Below are positions 48,898 through 53,428 of a stretch of DNA of 53,428 nucleotides, in pieces. The notes under the pieces are model-generated. The model was not told the DNA's origin. It saw only the letters and a list, made by a program, of their open reading frames with translations, and ran no database searches. The DNA lies in contig WPIO01000393.1 in the NCBI GenBank assembly GCA_009760855.2, forward strand, positions 7,501 to 60,928, written 5' to 3'. This DNA is from Cristatella mucedo. Lineage: Eukaryota; Bryozoa; Phylactolaemata; Cristatellidae. How positions within the stretch are numbered: position 1 is the first letter of the stretch; every line of letters starts with the position of its first letter. Position numbers and translations under genes: made by a program.

Positions 48898-49593
48898 AAT
48901 CGTTGTTGTTGTTATTGTCCCGCTACGCTGTTCTGATTCGCTGGCTGCCCGTGGCCCTTGCCTGGGCCCGAGGAACTTTGGCCGGCTAGTCAAGGTCACT
49001 AGGTCAAGCAGACACCTCTGTCGGCCTCTGAACTCGACTCTCGACTTCCTTAAAACTTTCAACGATCGGCTGCCTCGGCCGGCAGGCACTACTAGCCTTG
49101 ACGTCGAGACGCTGAGCGACGAGAGGATGCTGGTCCTGTCGCAGGCCACCTCCTTTGTCTCGCGATTGTCTGCTGCTTGCCCCATCAGTTGAGGCCTAGC
49201 GCATTGATTGGCTCTCATGTTTTCCTTACTTAGCTACTGCATCAGCCGCAGCTCATGCAGGCCTACGCCAAGGATGCCAGCCTGGTGTGCTGCACCTCCT
49301 GGTGGCGTGACGTGCTCGTCAAGATGCTCTCTCCGAGAGCGGCAGCGTGCCCTTCACTGGAGGCGAGTAGTAATGTTTTGAACGTCATAGAGCCTAGGGC
49401 TCAGCCTCGACCCTCAATCTCGCTGTCGCTTGATCGAGTGTCTTCGTCTGAGACCCAAGTCTCCATAACTTTCAAAACATGACTACTCGCTCAACACTAG
49501 ACTCGCTGCTCGGCTTAGTGTTTTCGCCTACTTCCTGCCGCAGCCTAACATAATAAAATTTGATTTAAAGAAAAATATTATATAGTATAAGAT

Positions 49594-50469
49594 ATGTCTA
49601 ATAATGATTATTTTATGCGACGCGAGGGTGAAAGTTTTAGTGATCATGCAAAACGTGTTAGAGAGGAAGTGAGAAGAAGAACAGGCCTTTTACCTAAGTA
49701 CACGTTTTCGAAGTCTAGTCTTGATAAGATGATATCTAGCTTGCAAGTAATTCCAAATACAAAAGTAGAAATTCCTTTCAAAGGTAAAGAAGTTAAGATT
49801 GATCAATGGTCGTTCGAAAAGGAAGCAAGAAGGTTGATGAGAATTGAGGAGTGTGGTCGGTTTTTGGGTAAAACATCATCCGACGGCAAGTTTATGGACT
49901 ATGAATACGTTGGTTTGAATAGAGGTGACATAGACCTTGATAAAAGTTATGATAGAACTAGCAATGGGCTTATTAGAGTGATAAGGGACATACTTAAGAA
50001 CGAGAAAGATCTAAAAATGACAATGATTGTATCTCCAGTTCTAGAATCGGAAAACGGTGCTTTCTGCTATCAGCCATTTTCTGGCATACCTTATGTAAAG
50101 TAAAATAGGGCTAGTAATATTGATTCTATTATTAAAATGCAGTTCGCTTCTTTTAAGGAGAGGATTGAAGAGTGGCTAGAGAAAGGATCTAGTTGGAGTT
50201 GATTTGCAATTAATGCTTCATATGCAAAGTTTACTCATTTCAGACATCGTTTTGGAGGGAGTTACTTGCCGATGCCTAAAGGATTGGAGAGAAAGAGATC
50301 TACTATAAATATAAGAAATGAATCAGATAACTGCTGCGCATTGCGGTGCTTTCTTAGATTTCTCCACTGGCGAGCTAATCATCCAGAGTTAATTGCAGAT
50401 TTAAATCAGATACTTTTTGAGAATTATAACCATCTTATTCCTACTTTGACTGACTTGTTATCCTGGTAA
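49594..50469 (+). pseudogene. AT-rich intronless ORF resembling the N-terminal region of Polinton/adintovirus-type DNA polymerase ORFs
   Basis: One reading frame runs from ATG 49594 to a stop at 50467 and is broken only by TAA at 50101 and TGA at 50200; no frameshift occurs in between. The part before 50101 is rich in Lys, Arg and Asp. The part after it carries FKERIEEW, a GSSWS segment, GGSYLPMPKGL and INIRNESDNC in the order that I recall from the region upstream of the polymerase domain in many invertebrate mobile-element DNA polymerase B proteins. No polymerase motif is present, so this would be a 5' remnant. The sequence is visibly AT-rich beside its neighbours, consistent with a foreign mobile element. 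The family assignment is from memory and moderate. Confidence 0.5.
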
Positions 50470-50638
50470 GACCTGGTTATTCTCAAGCGTTAAGCGTTTC
50501 AGACATACCTACTTTAGCAAAACTGCTTGACAATACGATAAATGTGTATGAGTATTGCGGCAGAGATTTAAGCCCAGGAGTTTAGTTTGTCTGCGACTTC
50601 TCGCTCCAGTGTCTTTGATGGGAATGCAAGTCGGTGGA

Positions 50639-52060
50639 CTAGTGGAAGTTACACAAGTTCTGTTGGTCTAGTGTCGCTTTCTTAATTCGTGACCTAACAG
50701 CAGCCTTTTTGAAAGTTTTAAGAACAAGAACAGAGGCCGGGGACATCTTTATTATGCTAGTTACGGATGACAGTAGATCTAAGTATCCTACAAGTAGGAG
50801 AGTGGGAACATGATTGAGAGAGCAAGCAGTATTCTTTGCGTGGGAGATTAGTTTCAGGATTAGGGCACTCGTTGCCGGCTTGAATACAGATAATGAGGTG
50901 CAGCGAAGAATAGGGGAAGAGGAGTCATCTGGGGATCTTACTGAGGGACAGGAGTCCAGAGGGGATGCTGTTAACTTGAGGATAGACTGCCCGTGTTGTC
51001 GATTCGATCTTGTGGTATTTGACTGCTCACGAAAATGCTCGGACATAATGGGCATCCTTCTCAAGCTAGCGCTTAGCAGACCAACGTCCGGTAAACCGAA
51101 GGCCTTATGGGGGATGGTACGAAACGCAGCTTAGTCATGTGTGTATAATCGCCAAGAATGTCGGCTAGTGTCGCGGCTAGGCATTCTACCAGTGAGGACA
51201 TGTAGTAAGGACAATGGAGCTGCAGGTTTGAGAAAGATATTTTCGAGCGTACACAACATCATTGTCAAGAGTCGCAATGCTTCGTGAGTCACAGAAGATT
51301 TTGGATGCGAGGTAGGGCACAAACTGCAGACTGAATGAGATCCACATGTGGTCAGATATTCAGCATTTCGCGATAACGGGAGGAGCTAGCGAGCAATGGC
51401 GGGGAGAATATGTGATCAAATGTGCGAACCTTGTTGTTTGTCGGGTCATGCACATGAACCATTAGAAAAAATGAGTCCGTCAGTGCGAGAAACAAGGCAC
51501 CCAAGGTTCTCAAGTTCAATCGTCAAAAATTAGGTTAAAATCACCTGGAATGAAGAATGGACGGTTTTTTGCATAAAGAATCGAAATGCGATCAGAACAC
51601 TGGAGTTAAACGAGTCGTTGCACCAGAGGGGCTGCAGATTACTGCCACCGTTGGCAAGTTGATGTTAGAGGAACTCAAAAACAAGAGAATCGGAAGATTG
51701 CTTCGAGTGGACTGCAAATGATTCAAAATTGAGGGAGGAACGTTTCACATTAGCGACTCCTCCACCGGTTTTGATTGATCTATGAGTACGATAGAAGGAG
51801 AAGCCTACAGGAGTTTTGCCGATTATGGCAGGACCATTCGGGCGATTTCAAAGAGGTCTCGGTCAGAGCAAACAGGTCAAGGTCGTCGCCAAAGGTCATG
51901 CCGAGTATTATTAGCGATGTATTGCACATGGAGCGAGGGTTCCAGAGGCAAAATGTATTAACGAGGGCCGGACTTCGAGTTGGCCTGATGACTGCTAAGT
52001 CCGAGCGATTCATAGCAGTGCTTGAGGCAGTTATGCTTGAGGGCATTAGTGCAGGATGGC
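50639..52060 (-). mobile_element. LINE family C: endonuclease and start of reverse transcriptase, decayed
   Basis: On the minus strand around 51860-51990 the frame reads NPRSMCNTSLII and DDLDLFALTETSLKS, the first strands of the APE-type endonuclease of L2/CR1-like LINEs. GDFN, an endonuclease motif, is visible near 51545, followed by TFDHIFSP. At 50639-51064 the frame reads SPDDSSSPILRC, SHAKNTACSLNHVPTLLL and FKKAAVRSRIKKATLDQQNL, the linker and first part of reverse transcriptase. Several stops and frame changes lie between. The element ends abruptly at about 50640. The open frame extends upstream to 52556 without a recognisable domain. Confidence 0.75.
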
Positions 52061-52556
52061 TGGAGACAACGATAGAAATACGTAAAATCTCCTCTTTCCC
52101 GCATGCTCTTACAAGGCGTCTTGGGAGCTGCATGCAAATCAAAGACCCTAGCAGCAACACCGCAATTTTTATTACAGTTGAGCCTGTATTGGTAAAAATA
52201 ATAATGCTTGTAAGAAGGCCTCCCCTATTAGTAAGGACAAGGACAGTTGGTAAAGATAAACCCACAGGTCGCTCAGGAGCAGCAGTGCTGGCCAGCGAGC
52301 CTGTCAGGCCATCGGAGCCACGAGGCTGGACAAGCAGCATGCAGTCAGATGCCCTTCCATAGGCGCTTAGCTTCGTACGGTCCGCCCCCCCCCCGGGTAA
52401 AACATCAAACAGATAGACTTTAAACGGTAAACACCAAACGGTAGCCTCGCATGACCCAGGCAATATCCGGAAGTCGTATATGGCAGCGATTGATATTAAG
52501 ATTTGCTTAAGAATAGCCATTTCGGTGGGAATTATGAGTTGTAGCCAGGTCAGCAT

Positions 52557-53428
52557 AAGGTCAGAAAAAAATCACAGCGGTGAAATGGGGTGCAGCCACG
52601 TGACGTAAAGGTAGCTAAGCGATACAATAAACACGCGTTGATGAGACAGCTTCTTCGAGCTCGCGCGACAGTATCTGCTGCATTAAACGATGGGATTGTA
52701 GAAGATTCACTAACTCAAAATTATAACACTTCCACTAAGTATCTGTAGTGTGCACTCCCACTTCAATCTTATTCTCTATGTTTATATAACTTTTTGACCA
52801 TCGAATGGCACGTCGCGAAGACAGACGCCAGAGCGGACAGCCACCTACCTGGCCGCCTACCTAGAGAGGGACTCCAAGGAACTGGCTAGCGCGACTCCAC
52901 TAGTAGTAAAGACTTTTTCTGGCCTTCGAGGCGCTCTAATCGACCGCTACGAGAAGGATTCAGCTGTCCTACGTCACTGGGGAGGGAGTGGGACTGGCGA
53001 CGGTTGTTCGCGGGTCTATTCTACCAACGCGCATGCGTCAGGGCTCCGCCCGCACCGGCTCCGCCGCACCTCCGCTTTCGCAGCTCCGTCGCTATAGGAA
53101 CAGCTGGCGCCTCATGCAGACGAACGGGTGAAGCTTGAGCCGAAGCCCAAGCGGTGAGCGCAGGCAGCTTCGTCATGGCTCATCGGGAGTCAGTCCTGCT
53201 TTTCAAGTTTATTAACAGGGGGGCTGTCAGCCGTGAGCATTCGGTCAATCAGTCGGTTACCAAAACGTCGGTTACCAAAACTGCAGCTCAACATTGATGG
53301 TTCGAACCCCGAGCATGCACAATTGATCGCTACGAAATCCGCGAAAAGTAAGTCAGTCGTCGGCACAAAGTGGCCTTGACTGGTTTCAAACGTGTTACTC
53401 TCGCACTTTAAGCTCACTATGGAACCGG
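52557..53428. other. Stretch without recognised gene
   Basis: No gene or repeat family recognised. A short direct repeat, TCGGTTACCAAAAC, occurs twice at about 53250-53282. Confidence 0.5.

Overview
The window looks like nuclear DNA of an animal, most likely an invertebrate. Genes are split by GT-AG introns, there is a eukaryotic tRNA-His gene, tRNA-derived SINEs are present, and 5'-truncated L2/CR1-like LINEs with (ATT)n tails are scattered throughout. Nothing bacterial was seen. I cannot place the lineage more precisely from sequence alone.

Layout. 1-3318: repeats and sequence with no recognised gene. 3319-17513 (+): a GLYR1/NPAC-type gene in twelve recognisable exons, with an N-terminal PWWP domain, a long low-complexity basic/acidic linker and a 6-phosphogluconate/beta-hydroxyacid dehydrogenase-like domain; splice phases agree at almost every junction, but the last exon was not found. 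17514-22837: intergenic or undiscovered 3' part. 22838-29764 (-): a TTC14-type gene (S1 RNA-binding domain, TPR repeats, Lys/Ser/Arg-rich tail), convergent with GLYR1; its first exon is not confidently placed. 30-38 kb: mainly SINE and LINE debris. 38035-38106 (-): tRNA-His(GUG). 38.2-39.3 kb and 44.1-44.9 kb: GC-rich islands without a recognised gene. 46.1-49.5 kb: two homologous protein-kinase fragments in opposite orientation, both interrupted. 49594-50469 (+): an AT-rich intronless reading frame with two in-frame stops, resembling the N-terminal region of Polinton/adintovirus-like DNA polymerase ORFs. 50.6-52.5 kb (-): the 5' half of a decayed LINE (endonuclease and the beginning of reverse transcriptase).

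How the genes relate. GLYR1 is a chromatin-reader protein and TTC14 a presumed RNA-associated TPR protein; they are neighbours tail to tail, and nothing in the sequence shows that they act together. The most notable points are: the GLYR1 copy keeps the catalytic lysine that vertebrate GLYR1 has lost but changes two other active-site positions; three coding exons each carry one apparent frameshift although flanking splice phases remain coherent; SINEs share their 3' end with a local LINE family; and two truncated LINE fragments of different families end in perfect fold-back copies of themselves.
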